64,000 bases of DNA from Acanthacorydalis orientalis (GCA_034766995.1 CM068320.1:23655812-23719811), one strand, 5' to 3'; counted from the stretch's first letter, positions 1 through 11,058 are shown. Numbers and translations: made by a program. Notes: generated from the sequence alone by a model not told the origin.

Positions 1-153
1 TTTATGTAAAATATTTTGTGATTAAAAGCGTCAAAAAAGACAAATCTTTTTGATAAGGTAGCTCATTTTTCTCATTCAATACAGGTATTAATTATTGTTG
101 TTAACGTTTCTTTTGATATCTTTAAATATTTAAATAAGTGCAAATTTTTACTA

Positions 154-156
<3 letters not shown>

Positions 157-192
<36 letters not shown>
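157..192. repeat. (TA)18 microsatellite
   Basis: Uninterrupted TA dinucleotide run in plain AT-rich sequence. The flanks (1-156 and 193-470) hold no recognisable gene. Confidence 0.95.
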
Positions 193-198
<6 letters not shown>

Positions 199-477
199 CT
201 TTTATATTAATATTGGAAATTTTATTCTTGTACTGTAAAAGAGTACATTTTTATCTATATTACTATCTTGCACATTTAAAAGTGTCTGCGCTATTAAAAG
301 TAAGATTCGTTGTCAATTACTAATTTATAACATAAACTTCATTGAAGTATCATTCTTCATAAAGACATTTCATATAATTATCCACTACAGACTATTAGAA
401 TAAACTAATTAAATTGTGTCATCCATCTGTGCCATCCAACTTTTATATACGGTGTAGCAATGAGATTACATCGTGTC

Positions 478-866
478 TCTCAATTTTTCTCTTTTTAGAG
501 GACGCTATGAAGAAAGTAACGATGTCAAGTTTTCAACGACAACATCTAGTTTTATCGTGGAAAAAGGCGAATTTCTTGCACTTTTTTATAAAAAATTCAC
601 GCGCGCGATACAAGACGCCGCCAGCTCACATACGACAACGCATGAAATATTCAGCGTATGTCTTTCTACTCTTGCGTTCCACATATATCTGCGACAACGT
701 TCTGTCGCATCGACAAATGTATTTTGCTTCACATCAATGGCGTACTGGCAATAATGTAATAGAAACAAGCTCAATCAAAGACGATATACTTTCCATAATA
801 TTTTATTGGCAATATAAGTATACACATGCTGTGCTTTCAAATGAAACGCAACAAACATACAAATAA
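478..866 (+). other. GC-richer block with acceptor-like site and open frames, unassigned
   Basis: A pyrimidine tract ending in TTTTTAG at 498 precedes a block clearly richer in G+C than its surroundings. Two + strand frames are open through it: 414-866 (150 codons) and 473-754 (93 codons). A - strand frame is also open at 774-586. No frame shows a motif I recognise, and there is no convincing donor at the end. It may be an exon, a regulatory block or a chance open stretch. Coding status is unresolved. Confidence 0.25.
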
Positions 867-869
867 CTC

Positions 870-1231
870 CGGAATTAATCCTATAAAAACTATAGGAAAT
901 AAATTTAACATTTTGGATACTAAAAAAGAGTATAAACAGTAAAGAAGTATATAGAATGTATACTTGTACAAAAAATATCTATTCTCTGACAAAAAATATC
1001 TTAAAAAATCTTCTTCAACTTTAATCAAAAATTCATTCCAATTATTATTTATACTTTCATAGGTATTTATATTTTATAATTAAATATAAATACACTTAAT
1101 AATAGTATTGAAATATTTCAAATATTTATAGAACAATATTGAAATATTTTTCTGTATAATTTTTGTACTAATTCTAGAATTATAATTATAAAATAAAACA
1201 GGTTTTAGTGTTATAATTCCTTTTACTAAGG

Positions 1232-1232
<1 letters not shown>
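870..1232. other. AT-rich non-coding stretch
   Basis: Runs of A and T with short imperfect repeats of ATTGAAATATTT around 1106-1150. No splice-site pair or open frame of substance. Confidence 0.6.
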
Positions 1233-1293
<61 letters not shown>

Positions 1294-1332
1294 ATATATA
1301 GCCTTACTGTATACATATATATATATATATAT
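1233..1332. repeat. Compound (TA)n/(TATG) tract bounded by AAGGC/GCCTT
   Basis: (TA)26 at 1233-1285, then TG/TATG interruptions to 1300, a 14-nt spacer and a second TA run 1315-1332. The first run is flanked by AAGGC on the left and GCCTT on the right, so the inverted symmetry extends beyond the TA repeat itself. Confidence 0.95.
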
Positions 1333-1339
1333 ACACACA

Positions 1340-2377
1340 CTCGAATGTTTCTTAACGAAATTCCGATTAACCGAGAAACCAGGCCGCATAATTTCAATTT
1401 AAGAGTCAGCATGTTCATAATTCGACGATTACTCGCAAGGAATTCAATATGTGAAAGAGCGGCTGGATGAATGCGATGATAAACCGATTCGGTGCCAGGA
1501 TTCACTGTGCTTGATAAAGTGAGGTCGTATATTCAATCCGTCACAATTTAACAGTGTTTGAAACACTAGAATTAATATTTTTTTCAATCTACTTTTTTAA
1601 TGATCTCTGAATATTAATTAATCCAAAGTTCCGTTTTGATTTTTAGTTGTTAAACTATCTTAACTTTATTTGTTTTTAAATCATATTCCATCAGATAAAT
1701 TTAAGACACCTATAAACATTGATTTTCATCATGATTTCTTATTATTTTCTGCCTATATCTTCATAAATCGTTATTGTTTCAAAATATGTTACTTTGTTGA
1801 TTTATTTAGCATTTAACTGACACATATTATTATTTGAATTAATAATTAGTGTTTCTTATGGACTGTTTGCTGAAATCAATTTTATATTAAAAACTATATT
1901 TGAATGAACTTGATATAATTTTATAAACACCATCTGTCTAAAAGAATAAAACCTATTACTTACATTTTATTAATGTATTACCTTCAAAAAAATGTAAAAA
2001 AAATACATTTTTAATAAAAAATTGTTCCAAATTTGTAAAACTGTCGATTAACAAAATATAAACACGAGTAAATATATTATTAAAACTCATTTATAGCATA
2101 TTTTTATAAAATAAAGGATTAATAGATATATTACTTTTGATTGAATAGGATTTAAATTCTATGATCAATGAAAAATCAGTAATTACTATTTTTTATATTT
2201 AACTGAATGCTGTATAGTAGTTGGTGTATATTCTAATAATTTCTGAAAGTTATAAATATAAAAATTTCTTTATAAATTACGGATTGTTTTTTATTTTTTC
2301 TTTCTGCATTAAAATAAAAATTTTGAAACTTAAAATACAATCCAAATAGCAACATTAATGTATGTAAATTTCTTGTT
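1340..2377. other. AT-rich stretch, nothing recognised
   Basis: The segment 1340-1530 is slightly GC-richer (starts near TTCCGATTAACCGAG). The rest is AT-rich without splice-site pairs, TE termini or open frames worth calling. Confidence 0.6.
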
Positions 2378-2416
2378 CTATGTATATCATTTTTTTAAAA
2401 AAAATGATACACATAG
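2378..2416. repeat. Loopless near-perfect palindrome, 19-bp arms
   Basis: CTATGTATATCATTTTTTT is followed directly by its reverse complement with one mismatch (GTA against GTG in the arm). It could extrude as a cruciform. No protein context. Confidence 0.85.
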
Positions 2417-2945
2417 TACTGACTTAGTTATATTTATAAGAATTATATGGGCAATTTTATATGATGTGTATAATTTGAAATTGATGTTTATTGAGTGTAC
2501 ATTAAATAATTCTACACAAGATAGTACTCCCAATCGTTTGAAGTTTTCGAAATAAAGTACATTTTTATGTCCATGCAATGTGTATTTTATTATCAACGTA
2601 AGTGGTTAATACAAGAAAGAGATACAGTTATTATTTTTTTGTTTATTTTTATGATACTTCAGTATATTCTAGAGTTCTGAAACTAAGTAGTGGTATTCGT
2701 TAGTTACATTGACAATATTTAGTTTTGTATTAATGTTTCGTTTGATATTATGTTTGAATATATGGAATATATGTATTTTTATATATTTCAATAACAAACA
2801 TTTTTACATTGTAATTAAATAATATTTTAATATACAATGAGTGAGAAAGATAATTCATATTTAATTATAATATTAGAAAAGGCAATATATGGCATCTTAT
2901 CCTTTTCATTCGAAATGTTCAAACATTCAATTAAATTTTAATAAA
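2417..2945. other. AT-rich stretch, nothing recognised
   Basis: Contains only short open frames of low-complexity composition and no transposon termini. Confidence 0.55.
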
Positions 2946-2949
2946 ACGG

Positions 2950-3380
2950 CACGTTATAACACTAAAAGCACAGGAAATGACGTATAGCACTAGTGCAAAC
3001 AACAAACAAACCAGCATCTTCACAGAAGCACGACTTGTGTCGCATATGAAATATGCATCGTGTCGTACTGGAGGGCTTTAGGGGACAGAAGGACGCTGGA
3101 TGGACAAACGAACGAACGGACGACTGGTCGTCAGGCGGTATGCAATGTCCGACGGCCGAGTAATGAATGACTACGTTAACTGAGAGCGCAATAGCAGCGG
3201 CGGCTGGCAATAATTTATGTTCAGCGAAATGAATTAAAAAAGCGTTTATGCGAATTAACTTTTTCTGGTGTACGCGCACGTCGACGTCCACTCACCGCCG
3301 TTATCTGACTGCTGATTTATACTCAGTTTGATTTACATATTGTGTTTGCACGTTTGTTTTTTATAAGCCGTTCGTTGTAA
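2950..3380 (-). other. CpG-containing island with strong minus-strand donor
   Basis: A block rich in CG dinucleotides. Read on the minus strand, GGCG|GTGAGTGG gives a near-consensus 5' splice site at 3295/3294. A TATAAAAAA motif lies upstream on the same strand (about 3370-3361). The sequence between the two has stops in all frames, so any exon here would be untranslated. A 109-codon minus ORF (3291-2962) lies downstream of the donor and resembles no family I know. A first non-coding exon plus promoter is possible but unproven. Confidence 0.25.
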
Positions 3381-3399
3381 CTGTTGCCTGTCATCTTTC

Positions 3400-4047
3400 T
3401 ATAAGCTACTGCGTTCAAATATGAATTCTTTATTAATTTATTACTGACCGAGGCACAGAGATTTATCTTAAGAGAACCAACATCATTTTTTTATAGTTTT
3501 TTAATTATTTTTTTGTCCCATGATACTACTATATAAATTAAATTGTAATTAATCTTCTTCAAAATGTATTTATTTATATATTTCATTCCATATGCATTAA
3601 TTGATTATTACAGAGAAAGCAGTATTTTTGTATCATGTAAATCAGAATTTATATTATAGAATTTTGTTGTTTTCTTTAGTATATTTACAAATCGTTTTTA
3701 TATTCTTTTTGTTTTGTTATTTATATTTTGTTGAAATAAAAAAAGTGCTGGAATATAAAATCCATTTGAAAAATATCTCATACAGTAAACTTAAACGTAA
3801 GTATATCTTACTATAAGATAAAGTCTAAATAAGAATTAGTATTATAACGTATTTAAAAAAAAACGAATCCATTATATTATACATACCGAACAATAATAAA
3901 ATATTGAAATAAATATACATTTTTCAATGGATAATAATTAAAAATGATGTACAGTAAAGTTATTAAAAAAGAGAGAAATGATACTAAAACCTGATGTGTG
4001 ATTGTCAGTTTTATAATTTGGCTCTTTTCTGTTTCGCCTTATAAATG

Positions 4048-4049
<2 letters not shown>
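3400..4049. other. AT-rich stretch, nothing recognised
   Basis: A 71-codon frame at 3601-3816 is dominated by F, Y, I and K, as expected from AT-rich DNA translated by chance. Confidence 0.55.

Positions 4050-4098
<49 letters not shown>
4050..4098. repeat. (TA)24 microsatellite
   Basis: Pure TA run followed by a short TG run. Confidence 0.95.
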
Positions 4099-4102
<4 letters not shown>

Positions 4103-4525
4103 GTGTGTGGATAAATACTGACATGTATACAATTATATATGAGATACTTAGTGATGAATAACTGGCATGACGATTATTACTGACTAAATCAAGTATAGAA
4201 TTACATTTGGATGAATTCAAGAGGTACATTTTCGACATAAATCAATATTGAAATGAAAAATATTTTAAAAAGAAACGTCTAAAATAAAATGACCATTTTG
4301 CTTCAGAGTAAATAATTGTACAATAAAAAGTACTTCGTGTGAAATCGCGAAATGACTAAGATGACAAAATATTCGATTTACTAGTTTGACTGATGAGCAA
4401 TTTCTGAAAATTGGAATTCAACCGTTTGGTATATGTTTTTTATTAAATGAATTTTGATTTAAATAAATATAAATATATTTAAATTACTTAATATGTGTAT
4501 GTATATTAAATACATACATACGTAC

Positions 4526-4544
4526 ATATCTATCTATCTATCTA

Positions 4545-4578
<34 letters not shown>
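4526..4578. repeat. Compound (TATC)5(TA)n microsatellite
   Basis: Tetranucleotide TATC units grade into pure TA. The unit change suggests the tracts expand one out of another. Confidence 0.9.
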
Positions 4579-4585
<7 letters not shown>

Positions 4586-4917
4586 CACATATAAATCATT
4601 AAGTGCTTAAAACTCTAATTTCCAATTAACATTTATTTTAAAATTTGTTGGTATATAATTTAAAATATATTTAAGAGTCGAAGTAATTTAATTCCAGTCT
4701 ATACCGCGTTTATTTAAAAAAAGTACCGACAAGTCATTGTCCTTTTGTGTCTACCTTTCCATTTAAACATTAATTAAAGTCAGGAAAATTAACTTAAGAT
4801 TCGTTCTTTGCTTTTTGTGTTTGTTGTATGTGATTAGGATAATCTATAAGTTGACTAATTAGTTTTAGTTTAGTAGAAAAAGGTAACGATATACTGTTCG
4901 AGATATATGTAAAAAAA

Positions 4918-4921
<4 letters not shown>

Positions 4922-4971
<50 letters not shown>

Positions 4972-4972
4972 G

Positions 4973-5009
<37 letters not shown>
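4922..5009. repeat. (TA)n-(TATG)5-(TA)n compound tract
   Basis: Two pure TA arms of similar length separated by about five TATG units, 88 bp in total. Confidence 0.95.
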
Positions 5010-5011
<2 letters not shown>

Positions 5012-6129
5012 AAAAATATGTTATGAATCAATTGGAACTTATTTGATATTTTATATTTCTCTCAAAATTTCACATTTTAGATTGAAAGTAGGATTATCTG
5101 AGGATATGTGAAATTTTATCTTATCAAAAGGAAAAGATATAAGAGAGATCTCTTATTTTTTGTTTTTCATAGACGTAAGAATTTATTACATTTGTTTTTT
5201 TTTTATTACCACAAACTGTTACGAATTATGTATATCTTTCATATCTTTTAAATTTTATATGAATTCATATGGTTGTTTTTTGAATAATATTGTCATTTAG
5301 AACAATTCATGATGTATTGTAAACACGCATTCAGACAAGCGCACAGATTCATACATTCGTACACAATTTTTTGTAAATTTTCATAGTAATTGAACACTTT
5401 TATGATGAGTGTAGTAATAATTTTAACTTGAGTTTTACCAACTTGTAATTTATCTCTTCGTATAAGCAGTATAAAGTACAATACAACACAAAAAGAGTAC
5501 AAATTATTTGAAAACAGTACCACACTACTTTTCGCAGTATGAAAGATCAGTTTATCTATCTATCCATTTATGTTATTAGTATACAAGGACAAGTTAAAAA
5601 ATGAACGGATGTCGAAAAAGAAAGGAAAATTCATTCTATATATAATATTTTTATTAAGGTTACAAAGAGTACTTTTTTTTTCATAATACCTTCTTAACTT
5701 CTCTACATTTAGTCTAAAGCTTAAAGAGCATTTGGATCACGTCTTAGAAAAATTGTTTGTCTTTTATGCGTCCACTCTTGTGCCATATTAATGTCTTTCT
5801 CATTATAAACAAAATATTTGTTCTACCAAATTTTCTATTAATTGCTCAAAAAGATGGAAATCGCTTGATGCTTAAACAGCGTTATATTTTGGATGTACTT
5901 AGGAGTTTAAAACTTAGATCTTAAATAGACTGATTTGTTTTATCAGTTGTGTCAGGAATACTGTGCAAGAGTTGCTGAGAAAGAGAGCAAAAAGTTTTTT
6001 CATTAGGGAATCTAAATCTCATTGAGTGTTGAACTGAATAGAATATAGAGAGAATTATTGCAGAAAAAATTACATTGAAAAATTATTCTCTATTTTTCGC
6101 TTTACCCTTTCTCTCTGTCTCACACACGC

Positions 6130-6130
<1 letters not shown>
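5010..6130. other. AT-rich stretch, nothing recognised
   Basis: A 76-codon minus frame (5523-5293) has no signal peptide or motif. There is no TE terminus or convincing exon. Confidence 0.5.

Positions 6131-6132
<2 letters not shown>

Positions 6133-6187
<55 letters not shown>
6133..6187. repeat. (TA)20(TG)n microsatellite
   Basis: TA run followed by TG run. It abuts the inverted repeat at 6188. Confidence 0.9.
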
Positions 6188-6189
<2 letters not shown>

Positions 6190-6277
6190 ATTTTTTAGAA
6201 TATATTCTTAAAATATACTCAGGCATACACATGTATGTGTGTATGTATTTTAAGAATATATTCCAAAAAAAAATACA
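6188..6277. repeat. Imperfect inverted repeat, about 32-bp arms
   Basis: The left arm (6188-6219) and right arm (6241-6277) pair through the shared core GAATATATTCTTAAAATA and its complement, with small indels. The spacer is about 21 nt. An RNA copy would fold into a hairpin of roughly 90 nt. Confidence 0.7.
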
Positions 6278-6618
6278 TATATATTTAAGATAGAATAAAT
6301 ATTTTCATATTTTCCTGTACTTTGACATTTTGAAGACGATAACATTATCCTAGAAATTCACCTAATCCAGTATGATCCATTATCATTTATAAAACATAAC
6401 CGCAATAATCCAGTACGATTATTAATCATTTATAGAACATTTTTGATCAGAAAAATGTGTTTATGATGTATAGAAAAAACAGAATTTATTTGCGAATTAT
6501 CTACAATGTCAGAATTGTATTGTCATATATTAAATATTAACTTTTATTGATTTTAATATTTTCTTTATTGATTATTTTCTATAAATGAGAATTGAATTCA
6601 AATCTTTTTTATGAAAAG

Positions 6619-6667
<49 letters not shown>
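6619..6667. repeat. (TA)24 microsatellite
   Basis: Pure TA run, followed by TG-rich sequence (GTGTATGTGTTTGTG). Confidence 0.95.
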
Positions 6668-6669
<2 letters not shown>

Positions 6670-6670
<1 letters not shown>

Positions 6671-7350
6671 TATGTGTTTGTGAATGTTTGGTTGTGTGTA
6701 AATATGTGTGTGAAACTTTGGTAAAATGTCACGAACATGTAGCTGCAATTGATTTATTAATTTTAATTCATACGTATATTTTTTTACTTGTTCACCCATA
6801 TCACCTACACAAATGTCACAAAAGTTCGAAGTTTACTTCAACGTACATTCATATATAGATTTATAGATATTAAGAATTCCGTTTTCCTTCTTTTCAAATT
6901 TCTCTATACCAAACACGTTTTATATTACTTTTTTTGTTGTTTAGAAAATGAAACACTACAATTGTTCAATATTAACCTTCAGAATAGAATAAATAAAAAC
7001 AAGATTAATAGTTATTGCTATTGTACAAAGTTTCAACTTTTATTGAAAATACAAACATTTTATTTCATAAAATATAAAGTTGCGTTTTCATTTGTGTATA
7101 GTTTGGAAGTTTACAAATATTTATATCATTTGATTACGTTTTGTTTGTAACTAAATTAATAACGGTGTGAAATGTGTACACTTGTATTAAAAATAGAAGT
7201 GTTTGTAGTTTTCATTAATAGTATCGTGTATTTAGAAGGTAGTTCTTTTCTCATATGTTATCAATTTTCTAATTATTAATAATCCTTATGTATATATATA
7301 TATATATGTATTTGAAATGACATTTAAAATAAAAGTATTATTCTGTAAAG
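6670..7350. other. AT-rich stretch, nothing recognised
   Basis: The longest frame (6788-7150, 120 codons) is F/Y/L/I/K-rich with no motif. I regard it as a chance frame in low-GC sequence. Confidence 0.45.
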
Positions 7351-7379
7351 TTGTAATTATTGTTACACAATAATTACAA
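7351..7379. repeat. Perfect hairpin, 13-bp arms, 3-nt loop
   Basis: TTGTAATTATTGT, spacer TAC, then the exact reverse complement. Confidence 0.9.
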
Positions 7380-7439
7380 TAGCAAACAATTCCAACTTCT
7401 GCATTTGAACGTTCGTTCAATATTCAACAGTTGTTTTTC

Positions 7440-7800
7440 ACGCATAAAACATAATTAATTTTATTCAAAATAACAGATAAAATTCGATTTTATGGAGGGA
7501 CGACAGATACAAGAGCTATTATTATTATTTACGTAGAAAGTGAACGTTGCAAGACGGGTACGATATGGATTTATTGTACTTTTCGTCACGGCTCCAGGGG
7601 ATGATCCTGTTGTTGAAATTGACTCGTTGTTATCGTGTAACGATTTGCTTTTTCCCCACACAACGACAGATGTATCGTTTGTCGAGAGAAAATAATACCA
7701 CGCGAATCATTGTTTTTAGATAACGGGTTTATTTTTCAACTCAGCAACGTAATACATTTTTTTTCCCGTTCGCTTATCTTTATATTGCTGCGTTACGGAC
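7440..7800. other. GC-richer island with open frames on both strands, unassigned
   Basis: On the minus strand 7661-7461 is open for 66 codons with S/T/N-rich composition. On the plus strand a frame through 7559-7695 is also open. Neither has a convincing splice-site pair. The mixed signal suggests non-coding conserved DNA rather than an exon, but coding use cannot be excluded. Confidence 0.25.
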
Positions 7801-7912
7801 CATGATGACATCAAATAAAATATTGCAATCTTTTTCGATATTTCGTGTCTTAATACATTTTTTTTCTATCATTCACACAAAACAAAAAAATTATTCACAA
7901 AATATATGCTCT

Positions 7913-7915
7913 GTC

Positions 7916-7995
<80 letters not shown>
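7913..7995. repeat. (TC)n(TA)n compound microsatellite
   Basis: About 36 bp of TC repeats pass directly into about 47 bp of TA repeats. Confidence 0.95.
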
Positions 7996-7997
<2 letters not shown>

Positions 7998-8354
7998 TGA
8001 ACCGTAGATAATAAGAAAGCTCTATTTTTATTTAAATATTTGTTTTAAATTCCCGAATTTAATTCAAGAACCACACATAAATTAATATTTCAAAATACAT
8101 GTCGGTATACTTGTATTTTTTTGTTTTAATGATTTACATTAAATTGAATAATGCCATTTAATGAAAAAATCCTTCAATTGATCAATATAACAATAGAAAG
8201 CGCTTAAATCATGTCAATTATTTTACTACATGCTTTTGGCTTCTGATAAATAAAGTTATATTTATTTAAAAGATAAAATAGTTATATAAATTAGGTACAT
8301 TCAATATTTTCTTGTTTTTTTTAAAAAAAAATTATTACTCTTCAGTACTTTCTA

Positions 8355-8374
8355 TTATATATATATATATATAT
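8355..8374. repeat. Short (TA)n tract
   Basis: Isolated short TA run 90 bp upstream of the exon candidate at 8468. Confidence 0.8.
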
Positions 8375-8447
8375 TTAAGTATGTATATAGATAAATTTGC
8401 ATACCTTCCGTATATTCTTAATTGTACATAATTGCATTCTAGTAATT

Positions 8448-8473
8448 GTGTTTTGTCTTTGTTTCAGGTGAGT
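8448..8473 (+). promoter_or_regulatory. Fused 3'/5' splice site (candidate ratchet point)
   Basis: A pyrimidine tract TTTTGTCTTTGTTTCAG ends at 8467 and is followed at once by GTGAGT. An acceptor fused to a donor is the defining signature of recursive splice sites in long insect introns. The fit to the (Y)nNCAG|GTRAGT pattern is good. The same AG also serves as the acceptor for the exon candidate 8468-8569. Confidence 0.5.
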
Positions 8474-8569
8474 GTCGCATGTATTGTTCGTTACAAAGGC
8501 TTTCGTCTGGACGTGCGTCCGTCAGCCTCTCTCTGTCCACCTCGTACGACCCACTGACTCCTATGTACA
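8468..8569 (+). CDS. Candidate phase 1-1 exon of unknown gene, or RS-exon after a ratchet point
   Basis: A 102-nt exon candidate bounded by TTTGTTTCAG (ending 8467) and by ACA|GTAAGT (donor at 8570), both strong. Only one frame is open: it takes two bases of a codon begun upstream, reads 33 codons and leaves one base, so the exon is symmetric (phase 1 at both ends) and could be skipped or included without shifting frame. The peptide includes the stretch RASVSLSLSTSYDPLTPMY, rich in serine, with no cysteine pattern or domain that I recognise. G+C is higher than in its flanks. The first six bases are themselves a donor consensus, so the exon may instead be the small exon that accompanies a recursive splice site. 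The parent gene is unknown. A chance open frame of 33 codons is not rare, so the splice sites carry most of the weight. Confidence 0.45.
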
Positions 8570-8574
8570 GTAAG

Positions 8575-8920
8575 TCTACAATGTAATTTGCGGCTTACGC
8601 CCGGAATTGTTGTTGTCTTTAAATTGCTCGTAACACGAACTTCTGTTTTATGTTATAGTTACTGCGAGTAGGCGAGCTTAGAGCTTACGTGAACGGTTAT
8701 GTCGCTTTCAGACGGGGAAAAAAAGTTTATTTTGAAATTACAAGCAGTTTATTTAGTACTATCACAACTTTAATTATTTGCTACGTGTTTTTTTTCTCCG
8801 GACGTATGTGCTTTTTATCCTCGTATAAACTTACTAAATATTTCGTTTGTTAACGACTTCTTATTAATAATTTTGGTCTATATTTACATAATTATTATAC
8901 TTTTAAATATGCACACAGCC

Positions 8921-8923
<3 letters not shown>
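8575..8923. other. Intron-like stretch after the exon candidate
   Basis: Moderately GC-richer to about 8830 (for example GTTACTGCGAGTAGGCGAGC), then AT-rich. An acceptor-like CGCTTTCAG ends near 8710 but is not followed by a bounded exon. Confidence 0.5.

Positions 8924-8969
<46 letters not shown>
8924..8969. repeat. (TA)23 microsatellite
   Basis: Pure TA run. Confidence 0.95.
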
Positions 8970-8972
<3 letters not shown>

Positions 8973-9307
8973 TCTAGATTTATTGTGTAAGCATAATTTT
9001 ATACTTTTTAAATTTCCAAGTATTTATTTTTTTTTTAAACATAAAAGAGAAACGAATGATCATTTAATCGTTAAATAAACCGTATCACAACTGTTTTTTA
9101 ATGAATCGAAACATTTGTAAATATTTAATTCTTGTAATAATTTCGTGGTAAAATTATAAGAAAACTTACTTATAAAAAAAACATAAAAATCGGTTAGTGG
9201 TAGGAGTACTGACTGTCTGTCAAAAGAGGTGTAGCAAAAAAAAAATAGTTCAATTTTTGTTTACTGATATAATAATATAGTTGACTACTAATATACTTGA
9301 ATGGTTT

Positions 9308-10023
9308 TTAACGCATTCGAGACAGATGACTCACTGTGTGGGTCATGCAAAATCTCACCCCTATATAGTCGAGACTCAACATGTGGTTCATGTATTGAGA
9401 TTAGTGTGATCATTCAATTTTTAGACAGCAATTAGAGGAGTGAAATTTACAATAAGGTGTATAGAAAATAAATTTATCAGTTGTTTTAAGATCAAGTTAA
9501 AAATGGATATTCCACAATCAGGACCTTGAACATATTAAAGTATGAATAGTGATGCAAAAAGTGATGACCCTATGTAGGAAATTAACCGAAAAAAAGGAAG
9601 AATAATTATATATGATAGTGATAGTAGTGAAAATAATTGAAAGGACAATGTAGAAACTGATAGTGAAGATGATGAAGCAACACTTGAAGAAATAAATCAT
9701 GAAAATGTGGCTGGTGATGAGTCAGAGAATGATGATCGAAATTAATTTATTAGAAATGATTGAAATGATGAAGAATGGATGTGCGATAGCAATTTTAAGA
9801 AATCTGTTTTTGAAAAAAGTGCCGGTTTGAAATATTCACCCGATGGACAAGTTCCTTATAATTTTTTTAAACTATTATTTTTTTCTAATTTCTTTTCAAA
9901 TATTTTAATATGATAAGAATTGTCTAAAACGTGTTTTTTTTATTCTTATATATCTCAGTTTCACTTATTTTTTTATAATAACTGCTCAAACGTTGCCGGC
10001 TACTAGAGATGGTTTTGTGTTAA
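9308..10023 (+). mobile_element. piggyBac-like element relic between two TTAA sites
   Basis: The left boundary is TTAA at 9308-9311, followed by a subterminal region with repeated GACTCAC/GTGGTTCATG-type words. The right boundary TTAA lies at 10020-10023, after GCCGGCTACTAGAG. TTAA duplication is the hallmark of the piggyBac superfamily, and the internal coding relic at 9503-9913 agrees. The two ends match each other only weakly, so the exact termini are less certain than the family. At 716 bp it is far shorter than an autonomous element (about 2.5 kb), so most of the catalytic region is deleted. Confidence 0.6.
9503..9913 (+). pseudogene. piggyBac transposase N-terminal remnant
   Basis: Read in a single frame from ATG at 9503, the sequence keeps the plan of a piggyBac transposase N-terminus. 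An acidic region comes first (ETDSEDDEATLEEINHEN, about residues 54-71), then the entry to the DDE_Tnp_1_7 domain (SAGLKYSPDGQVPYNFFKLL), whose family form is a GP/GL-x-proline stretch ending in FF.LF. The frame is broken by stops at TGA, TAA, TAG, TGA, TAA and TGA. No frameshift was needed to follow it. The catalytic aspartates and the C-terminal cysteine-rich domain are missing. It cannot make a transposase. Confidence 0.65.
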
Positions 10024-10029
10024 GACGTT

Positions 10030-11058
10030 AGTATCGAATGTACAAATAATGATATTAATTTCCTTCGAAAATAAAAAATATTTTTTAGAAACTATTTGGA
10101 AAATAAAACAAACTCATTTTATATAAGTTGGTAATGGCTTACAATAGAATCCAATTTAATTAAACGACTCAAATAAAACTGACTTAATTATATAAAGTGA
10201 AGTTAATATGTATCAAACGACCCCTGAAATTAAAAAACAGTTTACTTTTTTGTACTTCATTTGATGTATAAACAGATTAAGTATTAACGGTTGTTGTCTT
10301 TGATCATGGACGAGAGGGTTGTGAAATGATAAATTAAATACTTAATTTAATCAGTTAATGCACATTATTTAATATAAATATTATATTATTAGTATCTACT
10401 GAATTACTTAAAGTATTTCAAAAGTACTGTCACAAAAATGGTTTTTGTCTTTTGTTAATAGAATAAATATTTGATATGTGTATATCATAATATACAATAC
10501 AAGGCCGTTGTTAAGTTGTAGCAGACTTGCCATTTTTGTAAAATGATTTACAGATGAAAGCTCGATATGAACCAGACCACTGCTCCACATTTACTAAATG
10601 ATCATGAATAACTAACAGAATATCATTTAATTTTATCATCACTCATTGGTGAGTAAATAAATCTGCTTTTAAAATTTCTCACTCTATTGGAGCACCCGTT
10701 GTTGTAACTGAATTTGTCTTCATATTCTTATAATTTCTCTTAACTCTCCCGTTCCGATGCAGTAAACACAGTTGATAGTGTTTTTATTTGCAAATATCTG
10801 TCATGATATTTTTAATTATATTTCTTTAATTTCTTGTAATACACATATTATATTGATACTAATAGCTAGTGTAAGAATTAACCTTGATATTCAACTAATT
10901 ACAAATTCTTCTATTCCTTCATAAATAGTCATTTTCATGGAAAATATTAGCGGGAAACTGAGGCTACTGCACCGGTACGAAGAGTCTTCAGGAGGCACTG
11001 GACTGGAAGCGTTAATATATATTGATATTATAAGTGTTTAAAGAAAATTCTTGATAAA

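Noticed and set aside
138..323. Frames running through TA arrays (also at 1186-1505, 4011-4238, 6572-6799, 14763-14993, 40210-40434, 47626-47853 and others)
   Set aside because: They encode only alternating I/Y runs from the microsatellite plus short flanks. They reflect repeat composition, not coding.
6788..7150. 120-codon plus frame
   Set aside because: Composition dominated by F, Y, L, I, K and N, as in AT-rich chance frames. No start context, motif or splice boundaries.
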